NCBI GenBank assembly: GCA_021771815.1
Contig: JAETOE010000036.1
Location: 1 to 34,836, forward strand
DNA from: Roseburia hominis
GTDB lineage: Bacteria; Bacillota; Clostridia; Lachnospirales; Lachnospiraceae
Reading direction: 5' to 3'
DNA: 34,836 nt
Part shown: piece after piece, positions 25,032 to 33,837 of the stretch
Layout: each line of letters begins with the position of its first letter
Position numbering within the stretch: position 1 is the first letter of the stretch
Made by a program: the position numbers and the translations under genes
Notes under the pieces: model-generated
Told to the model about the DNA's origin: nothing
The model's input: only the letters and a program-made list of their open reading frames with translations
Database searches by the model: none

Positions 25032-25073
25032 ACTCCTTTTATCAAATGGTAATCAAGTGGTGAAAGGAGTGTA
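25029..25073 (+). promoter_or_regulatory. Hairpin masking the ribosome site of the 34-codon ORF
   Basis: TACACTCCTTT (25029-25039) is perfectly complementary to AAAGGAGTGTA (25063-25073), which contains the AAAGGAG ribosome site of the next ORF. The 23-base loop is AT-rich. This could hold translation off until something opens it, or be the end of a small element. Confidence 0.6.
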
Positions 25074-25079
25074 TGTCTT

Positions 25080-25184
25080 ATGAAGGGATATGTAGTGGAC
25101 GCAGGATATATGGGATATGTGGAGGGCAGATATATGCTTTTTGCAAATGAGGAGGACTATAGAGAATACTATTCGCAAGAATAG
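25080..25184 (+). CDS. 34-residue small protein of unknown function
   Basis: An ATG about ten bases after AAAGGAG opens a short frame rich in Gly and Tyr (MKGYVVDAGYMGYVEGRYML, then FANEEDYREYYSQE). The pattern of alternating Tyr/Val/Gly followed by an acidic helix is coherent and suggests one beta-hairpin and a helix. I believe similar short proteins occur in other Lachnospiraceae near mobile elements, but could not check. An overlapping ATG frame at 25073 is less plausible. A 14-bp inverted repeat spans the stop codon. Confidence 0.5.
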   Translation: MKGYVVDAGYMGYVEGRYMLFANEEDYREYYSQE

Positions 25185-25192
25185 TATTCTCT
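25161..25192 (+). terminator. 14-bp perfect inverted repeat over the end of the small ORF
   Basis: AGAGAATACTATTC (25161-25174), loop GCAA, and its exact complement (25179-25192) form a strong hairpin with a GNRA-type loop. The tail is TA-rich rather than a T-run, so termination is possible but not certain. Confidence 0.55.
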
Positions 25193-25326
25193 GGAATATT
25201 ATTTTGCGAGGTAGAGATTGAAACAAAGGGGGGAAATATGGTAGAATCAAGGATGAACCTTTGAGACTGCGGTGAAGAAGAATGTATGGAACCGCGTCCG
25301 GTGAAGGAAAGAAAGAAGGAATTTGT

Positions 25327-25791
25327 ATGGCAGAAAGACAAATCGAAGTCTATGGCAAGCAGATGGAGGGGATTGTGATACATCCCTATGAGCATCACGC
25401 CAAGTATTACGAGACGGATCAGATGGGGATTATCCACCATTCCAACTATATCAGGTGGATGGAGGAGGCGCGGATGGATCTGATGGATCAGATCGGTCTG
25501 TCTTACAAGGAGATGGAGGCGCTGGAAATTATCAGCCCGGTGCTCTCGGTGTCCTGCGAATACCACAGCATGGTCCATTTCGACGATGTGGTCGTGATCG
25601 AGCCGCGCATCGTCAAGTACAACGGAATCAAGATGGAAGTGGAATACCGGATGACGGACAAGGAGACAGGAGAACTCAGGACGACGGGCAGAAGCTCACA
25701 CTGCTTTTTGAACCGCTCCGGCAGGCCGATTTCCTTAAAGCGGTCTTACCCGGAACTCGACACGAAGTTTTTTGAATATACGGATATTTAA
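25327..25791 (+). CDS. Acyl-CoA thioesterase, hotdog fold (YbgC/FadM type)
   Basis: The 154-residue protein has the 4HBT signature YYETDQMGIIHHSNYIRWME, with the catalytic Asp in the TDQMG segment, followed by the long hotdog helix and strands (ARMDLMDQIGLSY, VSCEYHSMVHFDDVV). It hydrolyses acyl-CoA or acyl-carrier thioesters, and is probably cytosolic. The start at 25327 has AAGGAA upstream; an in-frame ATG at 25282 lacks a site. Aminopeptidase P follows after 29 bases, but the two share no obvious pathway. Confidence 0.88.
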   Translation: MAERQIEVYGKQMEGIVIHPYEHHAKYYETDQMGIIHHSNYIRWMEEARMDLMDQIGLSYKEMEALEIISPVLSVSCEYHSMVHFDDVVVIEPRIVKYNGIKMEVEYRMTDKETGELRTTGRSSHCFLNRSGRPISLKRSYPELDTKFFEYTDI

Positions 25792-25820
25792 CATCATTTT
25801 TTTATTAGGAGTGGGAGACA

Positions 25821-27611
25821 ATGATACAGGAAAGACTTAAGGCGCTTAGAGAAGAGATGGCGCAGCGAAGCATTGATATTTACATTGTACCGACTTCGGA
25901 TTTTCACGAGTCCGAGTATGTCGGGGACCATTTTAAGGCGAGAAAGTTCATTACGGGCTTTACCGGCTCTGCGGGGACTGCGGTCATCACTGCGACGGAG
26001 GCGGGACTCTGGACGGACGGACGCTATTTTGTGCAGGCGGCAAAGCAGCTTGAGGGAAGTACGGTGACGCTTTACCGCATGGGCGAAGAGGGCGTTCCGA
26101 AGGTGGATGAGTTCGTGGAGGAGAAGCTTCCGGAGGGAGGCTGTCTTGGTTTTGACGGAAGAGTCGTGAACGGAAGCTGGGGCAAAAAGCTCCTCGGAAT
26201 CGCAGAGAAGAAGCACGGCACGCTGCATGTGGACGAGGATCTGATCGATCTGATCTGGAAGGATCGGCCGGCGCTTTCCAGGAAGCCGCTTTTCTTATTG
26301 GAGGAAAAGTATTCCGGCAAGAGCACCGCAGAGAAATTAAAAGAGCTGCGGGGGGCAATGGAGGCGGAGGGCGCGAATGTCCACATCCTGACGTCTCTGT
26401 ATGATATTGCATGGCTCTTAAATATCCGCGGCGGTGATATTGATTACGTTCCGGTCGTGCTCTCGTACCTTGTCGTGACAGAGAAGGAGTGCATCTGGTT
26501 CTTGCAGGAGGAGATTGTCGATGAGAAGACCGCGGCATATTTAAAGGAGAATCAGATTGCCACAAGACCGTATGACGATATTTATTCCTATGTGAAAGAA
26601 CTGCCGTCGGACGTGTGTGTGCTGATGAACGGAAGTACGGTCAATTACCGGATCACGGCGAGCCTGAAACCGGAGATTACGGTTGTGGATAAGCCGAACC
26701 CGACCGAGCTGATGAAAGCCGTGAAGAACCCGGTGGAAGTGGACAACACCAGAAAGGCGCATATCAAGGACGGCGTTGCGTTTACCAGGTTTATGTACTG
26801 GCTTAAGACGAACATCGGCAAGATCCCGATGACGGAGATTTCTGCTTCCGACTATTTGGAGCAGTGCAGAAGGGCGCAGGAGAATTTTATCGACTTAAGC
26901 TTTGACACGATCTGCGCGTACGGACCGAATGCGGCGATGATGCACTATGCGGCGACGCCGGAGTCGGATGCAAAGTTAAAGCCGGAGGGCTTTCTTCTGG
27001 TGGATTCCGGCGGACATTATTTCGAGGGAACCACGGATATCACGAGAACGATGGCGTTAGGACCGATTACAGACGAGATGCGTCTTCACTTTACCGCCGT
27101 ATGTCGTTCAAATCTGGCGCTTGCGAATGCGAAGTTCCTCTACGGCTGCACCGGGCTGAATCTGGATATTTTAGCGCGCGGTCCGCTGTGGGATATGGGA
27201 ATCGATTATAAATGTGGCACGGGACACGGCGTCGGTTATATCTTAAACGTACATGAGGGACCGAACGGTTTCCGCTGGAGAGTCGTGCCGGAGCGCCACG
27301 ATAACGGAACGCTTGAGGAGGGAATGATCACGACGGACGAGCCGGGCGTATATCTGGAAGGAAAGTACGGCATCCGCACGGAGAACGAGCTTGTGTGTCA
27401 TAAAGCGGAGAAGAACGAGTACGGTCAGTTCATGTGCTTTGAAAATATCACGTATGCGCCGATCGATCTGGATGCGATCGATCCGAACGAGTTGACAGGG
27501 CGCGAGAAGAAGATGCTCAACGATTATCATGCGTTGGTATATAAGACGATTTCCCCGTATATGACGGAGGAGGAGAACGAGTGGCTTAAGAAGTATACGC
27601 GTGCAATTTAA
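25821..27611 (+). CDS. Aminopeptidase P family (Xaa-Pro) metallopeptidase
   Basis: The 596-residue protein is of the long, three-domain aminopeptidase P type: two creatinase-like N-terminal domains and a C-terminal pita-bread domain. The five metal ligands are visible: Asp in VDSGGHYFEGTTDITRT (two), His in GTGHGVGYILNVHEGP, Glu in TTDEPGVYLE and Glu in IRTENELV. It removes an N-terminal residue in front of proline, using two Mn ions, in the cytosol. GGAGTGGGAG precedes the ATG. polA starts 29 bases downstream. Confidence 0.94.
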   Translation: MIQERLKALREEMAQRSIDIYIVPTSDFHESEYVGDHFKARKFITGFTGSAGTAVITATEAGLWTDGRYFVQAAKQLEGSTVTLYRMGEEGVPKVDEFVEEKLPEGGCLGFDGRVVNGSWGKKLLGIAEKKHGTLHVDEDLIDLIWKDRPALSRKPLFLLEEKYSGKSTAEKLKELRGAMEAEGANVHILTSLYDIAWLLNIRGGDIDYVPVVLSYLVVTEKECIWFLQEEIVDEKTAAYLKENQIATRPYDDIYSYVKELPSDVCVLMNGSTVNYRITASLKPEITVVDKPNPTELMKAVKNPVEVDNTRKAHIKDGVAFTRFMYWLKTNIGKIPMTEISASDYLEQCRRAQENFIDLSFDTICAYGPNAAMMHYAATPESDAKLKPEGFLLVDSGGHYFEGTTDITRTMALGPITDEMRLHFTAVCRSNLALANAKFLYGCTGLNLDILARGPLWDMGIDYKCGTGHGVGYILNVHEGPNGFRWRVVPERHDNGTLEEGMITTDEPGVYLEGKYGIRTENELVCHKAEKNEYGQFMCFENITYAPIDLDAIDPNELTGREKKMLNDYHALVYKTISPYMTEEENEWLKKYTRAI

Positions 27612-27640
27612 GAGACAGAGAAGTTAGATTGGAGAAGAAA

Positions 27641-30430
27641 ATGAGCGAAAAGCTGGTATTGATTGACGGACATAGTATTTTGAACCGGGCATTTTTCGGA
27701 ATACCCGATTTGACGAATTCCGAGGGACTTCATACAAATGCCGTATATGGATTCCTGAACATTATGTTCAAGATTCTTGAGGAGGAGAAGCCGGATTATC
27801 TCACCGTTGCATTTGATGTGTCGGAGCCGACTTTTCGCCATAAAATGTACGATGCGTACAAGGGCACCAGAAAGCCGATGGCGTCAGAACTTAAGGAGCA
27901 GGTGCCGCTGATGAAGGAAATGCTGCGGGCGATGGGCGTTACGGTCATCGAGAAGGGCGGCTACGAGGCGGACGATCTGCTCGGGACCATCGCAAAGCAG
28001 AGTGAGGCGGAAGGAGTCACGGTGTCGGTCGTTTCCGGCGACCGTGATCTTTTGCAGCTTGCCTCGGACAATATCAAGATTCGGATTCCTAAGACGAAGC
28101 GGACCGGAACCGAGATTGAGGATTACAATACGAAGGAAGTATTGGAAAAATATATGGTGACGCCGACACAGTTCATTGATGTGAAGGCACTGATGGGCGA
28201 TACGTCTGACAATATTCCGGGTGTGCCGGGCATCGGTGAGAAAACGGCGACGGCAATTATCGCACAGTACGGCAGCATTGAGAATGCCTATGCGCATGTG
28301 GATGAGATACGGCCGCCGCGGGCGAGCGCCAATTTGAAAGAACATTATGATATGGCGCAGATGAGCAAGACGCTGGCGACGATCGAGATCCATGCGGATA
28401 TTGATTACAGCCTCTCGGATGCGAGATTAGAGAAGGTTTCCGATCTGTATACAGAGGAAGCCTATTTGTTGTGTAAGAGATTGGAATTTAAGAATCTCCT
28501 CGGCAGGTTTGAGGTGAGTACACAGGCGAATCCGGCGGAGGAGCATTTTAGGAAGATAGAGGATAAGAAGGAAGCGGAGCGCGTGTTTGCCGCGCTTTTG
28601 GGAAAGGAATGCGGATTTTATGTCGTGCCGTGTGAGGAGCGCCGCGACGCGCATACGGAAGCGGACGGGCAGATGAATCTGTTCGGCGATGCAGGGACTT
28701 TTAACGGCACAGTGGGGGCTCCTTCCGGCAGCGGAACTTCTGCGGCGGAATCAGAGAATGCGCCCGTTCCGTTTCTGGGGCTTGCGGTGGCATACGGCAC
28801 GGAGGACATCTATTATGTAGAGGCCGGGGAGACGCTTAATTGCGATGCGATCCGGAAATTGTTTATGGAAAGCGGCGCGGCATCCTATGCGACGCTCGAT
28901 TTAAAGCCGCAGCTTGCGGCGCTCGGTATGTTGGAGAAGAAATGTGACGGGACGGTTTCACAGGAGAACTTGTTTGACAATACGATCGCGGCATATCTGC
29001 TCAACCCGATCAAGAACGAATATCCGTATGAGGATATCGCGAAGGACTATGCAGGTTTTATGCCGCCGTCGCGCAGAGATCTGCTTGAGAAGCTGACTTA
29101 CGATGCGGCGGCGAAAGAGAAGCCGGACGCGTTCTTAAAATGTGTCTGCTGTATGGCGTACACCGCTTTTGCATCAAGAAAAGCATTGGAAGAAGAGTTA
29201 AAGAGTACCGGAATGGAAGCGCTTTTTACGGATATTGAGATGCCCCTTGTGTTCACGCTTGCGGATATGGAGAAAGAGGGCATTATCGCATCCGGCACGG
29301 CGCTTAAGGAATACGGCGACAAGCTGGCCGTACGCATCGGCGAATTGGAGCAGAAAATCTACGGGGAAGCGGGTGAAGAGTTCAACATCAATTCGCCGAA
29401 GCAGCTTGGCGTGATTCTGTTCGAGAAGCTTTCGCTCCCGAACGGTAAAAAGACCAAGACGGGTTATTCGACGGCGGCAGATGTGCTTGAGCATCTTGCG
29501 CCGGATTATCCGATCGTGGCGGATATCCTCGAGTATCGTCAGCTTGCCAAGCTAAAATCTACCTACGCGGATGGTCTGGTAAATTATATTGCGGCGGACG
29601 GAAGAATACACACGTCATTCAATCAGACGATCACGGCGACCGGACGTCTGAGCAGCACAGAACCGAATCTGCAGAATATTCCGATGCGCATCGAGCTTGG
29701 AAGACTGATCCGCAAGGCGTTTCTGCCGAAGGCGGGATATGTGTTCGTCGATGCGGACTACTCGCAGATCGAATTGCGCGTGCTGGCGCACCTTTCGGGG
29801 GATGAGAAGCTGATCGAGGCTTACCGCACCGCACAGGATATTCACCGGACGACGGCTTCGCAGGTATTTCATATTCCGTTCGACGAGGTCACGGATCTGC
29901 AGCGAAGGAACGCGAAGGCGGTCAATTTCGGAATTGTCTACGGAATCAGTTCGTTCGGACTAAGCCAGGATCTTTCCGTCAGTAAGAAAGAGGCGGCGGA
30001 GTACATCGAGCGCTATTTCGAGACATATCCGAAGATCAAGGGTTATCTGGACGGACTGGTGGCGGAAGCGAAGGAAAAGGGCTATGTCACGACGATGTTC
30101 GGCAGAAGACGCCAGATCCCGGAGCTTTCCTCGAGCAATTTTATGCAGCGTTCCTTCGGGGAACGCATTGCGATGAATTCACCGATTCAGGGAACGGCGG
30201 CGGATATCATCAAGATTGCGATGAACCGTGTGCACGACAGACTTCTTGCGGAGAGACTTAAGTCGAGGCTGATTTTGACGGTACATGATGAATTGCTGGT
30301 CGAGACGGCGGCGGATGAGGAAGAGAAAGTCAGGGAAATTCTGACCGAGGAGATGCACGGTGCGGCAGAGCTTGCGGTGACACTGGAAATCGATATCCAT
30401 TCCGGATGCGACTGGTACGAGGCGAAGTAA
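27641..30430 (+). CDS. polA: DNA polymerase I
   Basis: 929 residues. The N-terminal 5'-3' nuclease (IDGHSILNRAFFGIP, GYEADDLLGT, SGDRDLLQLA, MGDTSDNIPGVPGIGEKTA) is intact, so it can remove RNA primers. The middle 3'-5' exonuclease domain lacks the DxE metal motif, so proofreading should be absent. The polymerase domain has motif A (VDADYSQIELRVLAHLSGD), motif B (RRNAKAVNFGIVYGISSFG) and motif C (TVHDELLVE). The insert in the middle domain carries QMNLF (residues 344-348), which fits a sliding-clamp binding motif. Start at 27641 after GGAGAAG; an upstream TTG at 27629 overlaps that site. coaE follows 51 bases on. Confidence 0.97.
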   Translation: MSEKLVLIDGHSILNRAFFGIPDLTNSEGLHTNAVYGFLNIMFKILEEEKPDYLTVAFDVSEPTFRHKMYDAYKGTRKPMASELKEQVPLMKEMLRAMGVTVIEKGGYEADDLLGTIAKQSEAEGVTVSVVSGDRDLLQLASDNIKIRIPKTKRTGTEIEDYNTKEVLEKYMVTPTQFIDVKALMGDTSDNIPGVPGIGEKTATAIIAQYGSIENAYAHVDEIRPPRASANLKEHYDMAQMSKTLATIEIHADIDYSLSDARLEKVSDLYTEEAYLLCKRLEFKNLLGRFEVSTQANPAEEHFRKIEDKKEAERVFAALLGKECGFYVVPCEERRDAHTEADGQMNLFGDAGTFNGTVGAPSGSGTSAAESENAPVPFLGLAVAYGTEDIYYVEAGETLNCDAIRKLFMESGAASYATLDLKPQLAALGMLEKKCDGTVSQENLFDNTIAAYLLNPIKNEYPYEDIAKDYAGFMPPSRRDLLEKLTYDAAAKEKPDAFLKCVCCMAYTAFASRKALEEELKSTGMEALFTDIEMPLVFTLADMEKEGIIASGTALKEYGDKLAVRIGELEQKIYGEAGEEFNINSPKQLGVILFEKLSLPNGKKTKTGYSTAADVLEHLAPDYPIVADILEYRQLAKLKSTYADGLVNYIAADGRIHTSFNQTITATGRLSSTEPNLQNIPMRIELGRLIRKAFLPKAGYVFVDADYSQIELRVLAHLSGDEKLIEAYRTAQDIHRTTASQVFHIPFDEVTDLQRRNAKAVNFGIVYGISSFGLSQDLSVSKKEAAEYIERYFETYPKIKGYLDGLVAEAKEKGYVTTMFGRRRQIPELSSSNFMQRSFGERIAMNSPIQGTAADIIKIAMNRVHDRLLAERLKSRLILTVHDELLVETAADEEEKVREILTEEMHGAAELAVTLEIDIHSGCDWYEAK

Positions 30431-30481
30431 AGCGGACTGCCGCGGAAAAAAGGGCGGAAGGAAAAGAAGCAGGAGAGACAT

Positions 30482-31108
30482 ATGAAGTTTATCGGAATTA
30501 CCGGCGGGGTGGGCGCGGGCAAGTCGGAGATCCTTTCTTACCTTGCCAAAAGGCCGGGGACGAGGGTCATGCTGGCGGATGAGATCGCGCATGACTTGAT
30601 GAAACCGGGAACGGAGTGTTATAATCAAATACAGAGTGTATTTGCGGGGGAAGATATATTTCTGCCGCAGGGAGGTCTTGACCGCGGGAAGCTTGCGGAG
30701 GTTATTTTTTCGGACGATGCGAAGCGCACTGCGATGAATGCCATCGTGCATCCGGCGGTAAAGCGTTATGTGAAGGAGACGGCGGAGCGTGAGCGTACAG
30801 AGGGCAGGATACGGCTTCTGGTGCTTGAGGCGGCGCTTTTGATTGAAGAACATTATGATGAAATTTGTGACGAACTCTGGTATATTTATACGAGAGAGGA
30901 GATAAGGCAGCAGCGTCTGGCAGACAGCAGGGGATATTCACCGGAAAAGGTGCGTCAGATTTTTGCCAGCCAGTCAGGGGAGGAGGTCTATCGCGCTGCA
31001 TGCCGTGTAGTCATTGACAATAACGGCACGGTGGAGGAAGCTTTCGCGCAGATTGACCGGGCGATTTCAAACATGAACAGAAGAACAGGAGATACCGCAG
31101 ATGAGTGA
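30482..31108 (+). CDS. coaE: Dephospho-CoA kinase
   Basis: The 208-residue protein carries out the last step of coenzyme A synthesis, adding the 3'-phosphate to dephospho-CoA. The P-loop is GGVGAGKSE (residues 8-16), followed by LADEIAHDLMKPG, IVHPAVKRYV and LVLEAALLIE, all family marks. The final 8 bases overlap the start of the FtsA-like gene, so translation is coupled. The polA-coaE pair is common in Gram-positive bacteria. Confidence 0.95.
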   Translation: MKFIGITGGVGAGKSEILSYLAKRPGTRVMLADEIAHDLMKPGTECYNQIQSVFAGEDIFLPQGGLDRGKLAEVIFSDDAKRTAMNAIVHPAVKRYVKETAERERTEGRIRLLVLEAALLIEEHYDEICDELWYIYTREEIRQQRLADSRGYSPEKVRQIFASQSGEEVYRAACRVVIDNNGTVEEAFAQIDRAISNMNRRTGDTADE

Positions 31109-33833
31109 TATGAGCGTATTCGACCAGCAGCTGGTGTTTGGTCTTGATATTGGAACAAGAAATGTCGTCGGAACCGTGGGCTACAAGGACGGAGACGAAT
31201 TTATCGTTGTGGCGCAGCATATTGTGGAGCATGAGACGCGCGCCATGCTTGACGGACAGATTCATGACATCGGGCGTGTGGGGCGCACGATCGGCAAGGT
31301 GAAGGCTGAACTGGAATCCCAGGTCGGGCAGGAACTGACGGAAGTGTGCATCGCTGCCGCTGGCCGTGTGCTCAAAACGGTGACGACAAATATCCGGTAT
31401 GACTTCGCGGAGGAGACGGTCGTGACAGGAGAGGACATCCATACGCTCGATCTGCTCGGAGTCGAGAAAGCGCAGGAAATCCTAAAGAAAATGAATGATA
31501 CCCGCTATAAGTTTTATTGTGTGGGTTATTCCGTCATGAAGTATTTCCTGAACGACGAGCCGTTTTCCAGCCTGGAATCCCATAAGGCGGAGCGGATCGC
31601 AGAGGACATTATCGTGACCTTCCTGCCGGAGGATGTCGTGGACGGACTCTATGCGGCGGTCGGTATGGCAGGCCTTTCCGTGGCAAATATGACGTTGGAG
31701 CCTATCGCTGCGATCAATGTCGCGATCCCGGAGAATTTCCGCCTGTTAAATATCGCGCTTGTCGATATCGGCGCGGGGACAAGTGATATTTCCGTGACGA
31801 GGGACGGAAGTATTATCGCTTACGGCATGATTCCGCTTGCGGGGGATGAGATTACGGAGCTGATCGTACAGAATTATCTGGTCGATTTCAAGACGGCGGA
31901 GTATATCAAGCTTACAAGCGGCATCGCGGATAAGGTTACATATAAAGATATCATGCTGATCGAACATACCATTCCTTCCAAGGAGATCTGGGAACTTACA
32001 GAACCGGTGGTCGATAGGATGACGACCGAAGTGGCTGAGAAGATCAAAGAGCTCAACGGCGATAAGACTGTGAGCGCAGCGTTTATCGTAGGAGGCGGCG
32101 GTAAGATTCACGGTTATACGCAGATGCTTGCGAAGAAGCTTGATCTGCCGGAGGAGCGTGTGGCACTCCGCGGCGAGGAAGTGCTTGGGGAGGTGACTTT
32201 CCTGCAGGCGGAGATCAAGAAGGACCCGTTGCTGGTAACCCCGGTCGGTATCTGCCTCAATTATTACGACCAGCGCAACAGTTTTATCATGGTGCGTTTT
32301 AACGGCGAGCGTATCAAGCTGTATGACAACAGCAAACTTACAATCGTAGACGCTGCGCTTCAGGCAGGTTATCCGAATGAAGAACTGTTCCCGAAGAGAG
32401 GAAAAGAATTACAGTTCCAGGTCAATGGAACGAACCGTATTGTGCGCGGAGAACTGGGTGAATCGGCGGATGTTTATATGAATGACCGTCTGGTGAATAT
32501 CAACACGCCGCTGGAACCGAACAGCGATATCGTGATCGAGGCGTCTACACAGGGGAAGGCTGCGCACTGTACGTTAGAGCAGCTTCCGGAGTATTCTTCC
32601 TCGGATATGAAGCTTATTGTAAACGGAAGGATCGTGCGTTGTCCGAAGTATCTGGAGGTCAACGGCAGTCTGGAACTTCCGTCATATGAGATCAAGGACG
32701 GCGACCAGATTGAGACGCGCAGCTTCTACACGGTGGGGCAGCTGGCGGAGTTCATGGATGTGGAAGTGGATATGGAACATGAGATTCTTGTCAATAACCG
32801 CGTCGCGTCGATGGACAGCCTGATCTATGAGAATTTTACAATTGACTGGACGGTACTGTCCTTTGGTGCAGCGGCGGTAGATCCATTGGAGCTTCCGGTC
32901 GCGGAGAAGTTTGCGTTGACGGGAGCGGGATCTTCGGATGAAGGGGAGCAGACTGCGGAAGGAGAAAACCAAGGAACAGGTGAAACCGGAGCGGCGGAAA
33001 CGACAGAGGAAAATCCGGTAGAAGGGAAAGATACCGCAGGGGCAGGCAAAAGAACTGTCACGAGTGCGGTGGAAATCCTGGCAGGCTGGGAAAGACGGAT
33101 GTCGGAAAAAAGAGAAAAGCAGCGCGTCTTAAAGGAGCAGGAGAAGAAGCAGGAGGTGCCGGCAGAGGAAACGCAGGCGAAGGAGCCGGAGAGAATGTCG
33201 GACGTACCGGCGGAGGAAGCACGGGCGCAGGAAACGGAGAGAGCGTCAGATGTATCGGCGGAGGAAGTACGGGCGCAGGAAACGGAGAGAATGCCGGGTG
33301 TGCTGGCGGAGAGAACGCAGACGCAGGAGCTGCAAGAAAAACCGGATGTACCGGCAGAGGAAGCACGGGCGCAGGAAACGGAGAGAGCATCGGATGTGCC
33401 GGCGGAGGAAGTACGGGAGAAGGAGCCGGCGAGAACACGGGCGCAGGAAACGGAGAGAACGCCGGATGTACCGACAAATGAAACACAGGCGCGGGTACCG
33501 CAGGAAGGTACTGCCGGACGGCGTGAAGGGATGGCGCCCGGATCGACGGAAGCTGTGCAGAAAGTTTCGGATGCCGCCGACGGAGCATCTGCTGCAGCTG
33601 AAGTGAGAGACGAGGCAGCCGGGAATACGGTCAATGTCGTTGTCAACGGACGGCCTATCCGTCTTACCGGGAAAAAGAGTTATATTTTCGTAGATATTTT
33701 TGAATTTTATGAGTTCGATCTTAAGGCGTCTAACGGAAGAGCGGTCATTACGAAGCGAAACGGCGGGAACGCGAAGTTTTCGGAGGAGCTTTGCGAAGGC
33801 GATCAGATCGAACTCGGATGGCAGGAGAACTAG
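31101..33833 (+). CDS. FtsA-like actin-fold protein with repeat linker and extra C-terminal modules
   Basis: 910 residues. The first 390 form an actin/Hsp70-fold ATPase of the FtsA/PilM kind (FGLDIGTRNVVG, VCIAAAGR, LVDIGAGTSDISVTRDGSII, AFIVGGGGKIHGYTQMLAKK). Beyond it lie several small beta-rich segments starting with VNG or VNN (LIVNGRIVRC, ILVNNRVASM, VVVNGRPIRL), which look like repeated beta-grasp-type modules. A 120-residue Glu/Ala/Arg-rich linker of 16-residue repeats precedes the last module. It is about twice the size of FtsA, and lacks the usual C-terminal membrane helix. Role in division or envelope assembly is inferred from the fold. Start at 31101 after AGGAG; ATG at 31110 is an alternative. 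Confidence 0.8.
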   Translation: MSDMSVFDQQLVFGLDIGTRNVVGTVGYKDGDEFIVVAQHIVEHETRAMLDGQIHDIGRVGRTIGKVKAELESQVGQELTEVCIAAAGRVLKTVTTNIRYDFAEETVVTGEDIHTLDLLGVEKAQEILKKMNDTRYKFYCVGYSVMKYFLNDEPFSSLESHKAERIAEDIIVTFLPEDVVDGLYAAVGMAGLSVANMTLEPIAAINVAIPENFRLLNIALVDIGAGTSDISVTRDGSIIAYGMIPLAGDEITELIVQNYLVDFKTAEYIKLTSGIADKVTYKDIMLIEHTIPSKEIWELTEPVVDRMTTEVAEKIKELNGDKTVSAAFIVGGGGKIHGYTQMLAKKLDLPEERVALRGEEVLGEVTFLQAEIKKDPLLVTPVGICLNYYDQRNSFIMVRFNGERIKLYDNSKLTIVDAALQAGYPNEELFPKRGKELQFQVNGTNRIVRGELGESADVYMNDRLVNINTPLEPNSDIVIEASTQGKAAHCTLEQLPEYSSSDMKLIVNGRIVRCPKYLEVNGSLELPSYEIKDGDQIETRSFYTVGQLAEFMDVEVDMEHEILVNNRVASMDSLIYENFTIDWTVLSFGAAAVDPLELPVAEKFALTGAGSSDEGEQTAEGENQGTGETGAAETTEENPVEGKDTAGAGKRTVTSAVEILAGWERRMSEKREKQRVLKEQEKKQEVPAEETQAKEPERMSDVPAEEARAQETERASDVSAEEVRAQETERMPGVLAERTQTQELQEKPDVPAEEARAQETERASDVPAEEVREKEPARTRAQETERTPDVPTNETQARVPQEGTAGRREGMAPGSTEAVQKVSDAADGASAAAEVRDEAAGNTVNVVVNGRPIRLTGKKSYIFVDIFEFYEFDLKASNGRAVITKRNGGNAKFSEELCEGDQIELGWQEN
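33156..33509 (+). repeat. Tandem 48-bp coding repeats in the FtsA-like gene
   Basis: About seven degenerate copies of a 16-residue unit, best form VPAEEARAQETERASD. Copies 2 and 5 encode identical peptides with a few base differences. One copy holds an extra eight residues. The unit is rich in Glu, Ala and Arg and should form an extended or helical spacer. Length is likely to vary by slippage. Confidence 0.85.
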
Positions 33834-33837
33834 GAAC

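Noticed and set aside
33156-33509. CRISPR array in the 48-bp repeats
   Set aside because: The repeats are in frame, encode a continuous 16-residue unit and have no unique spacers.
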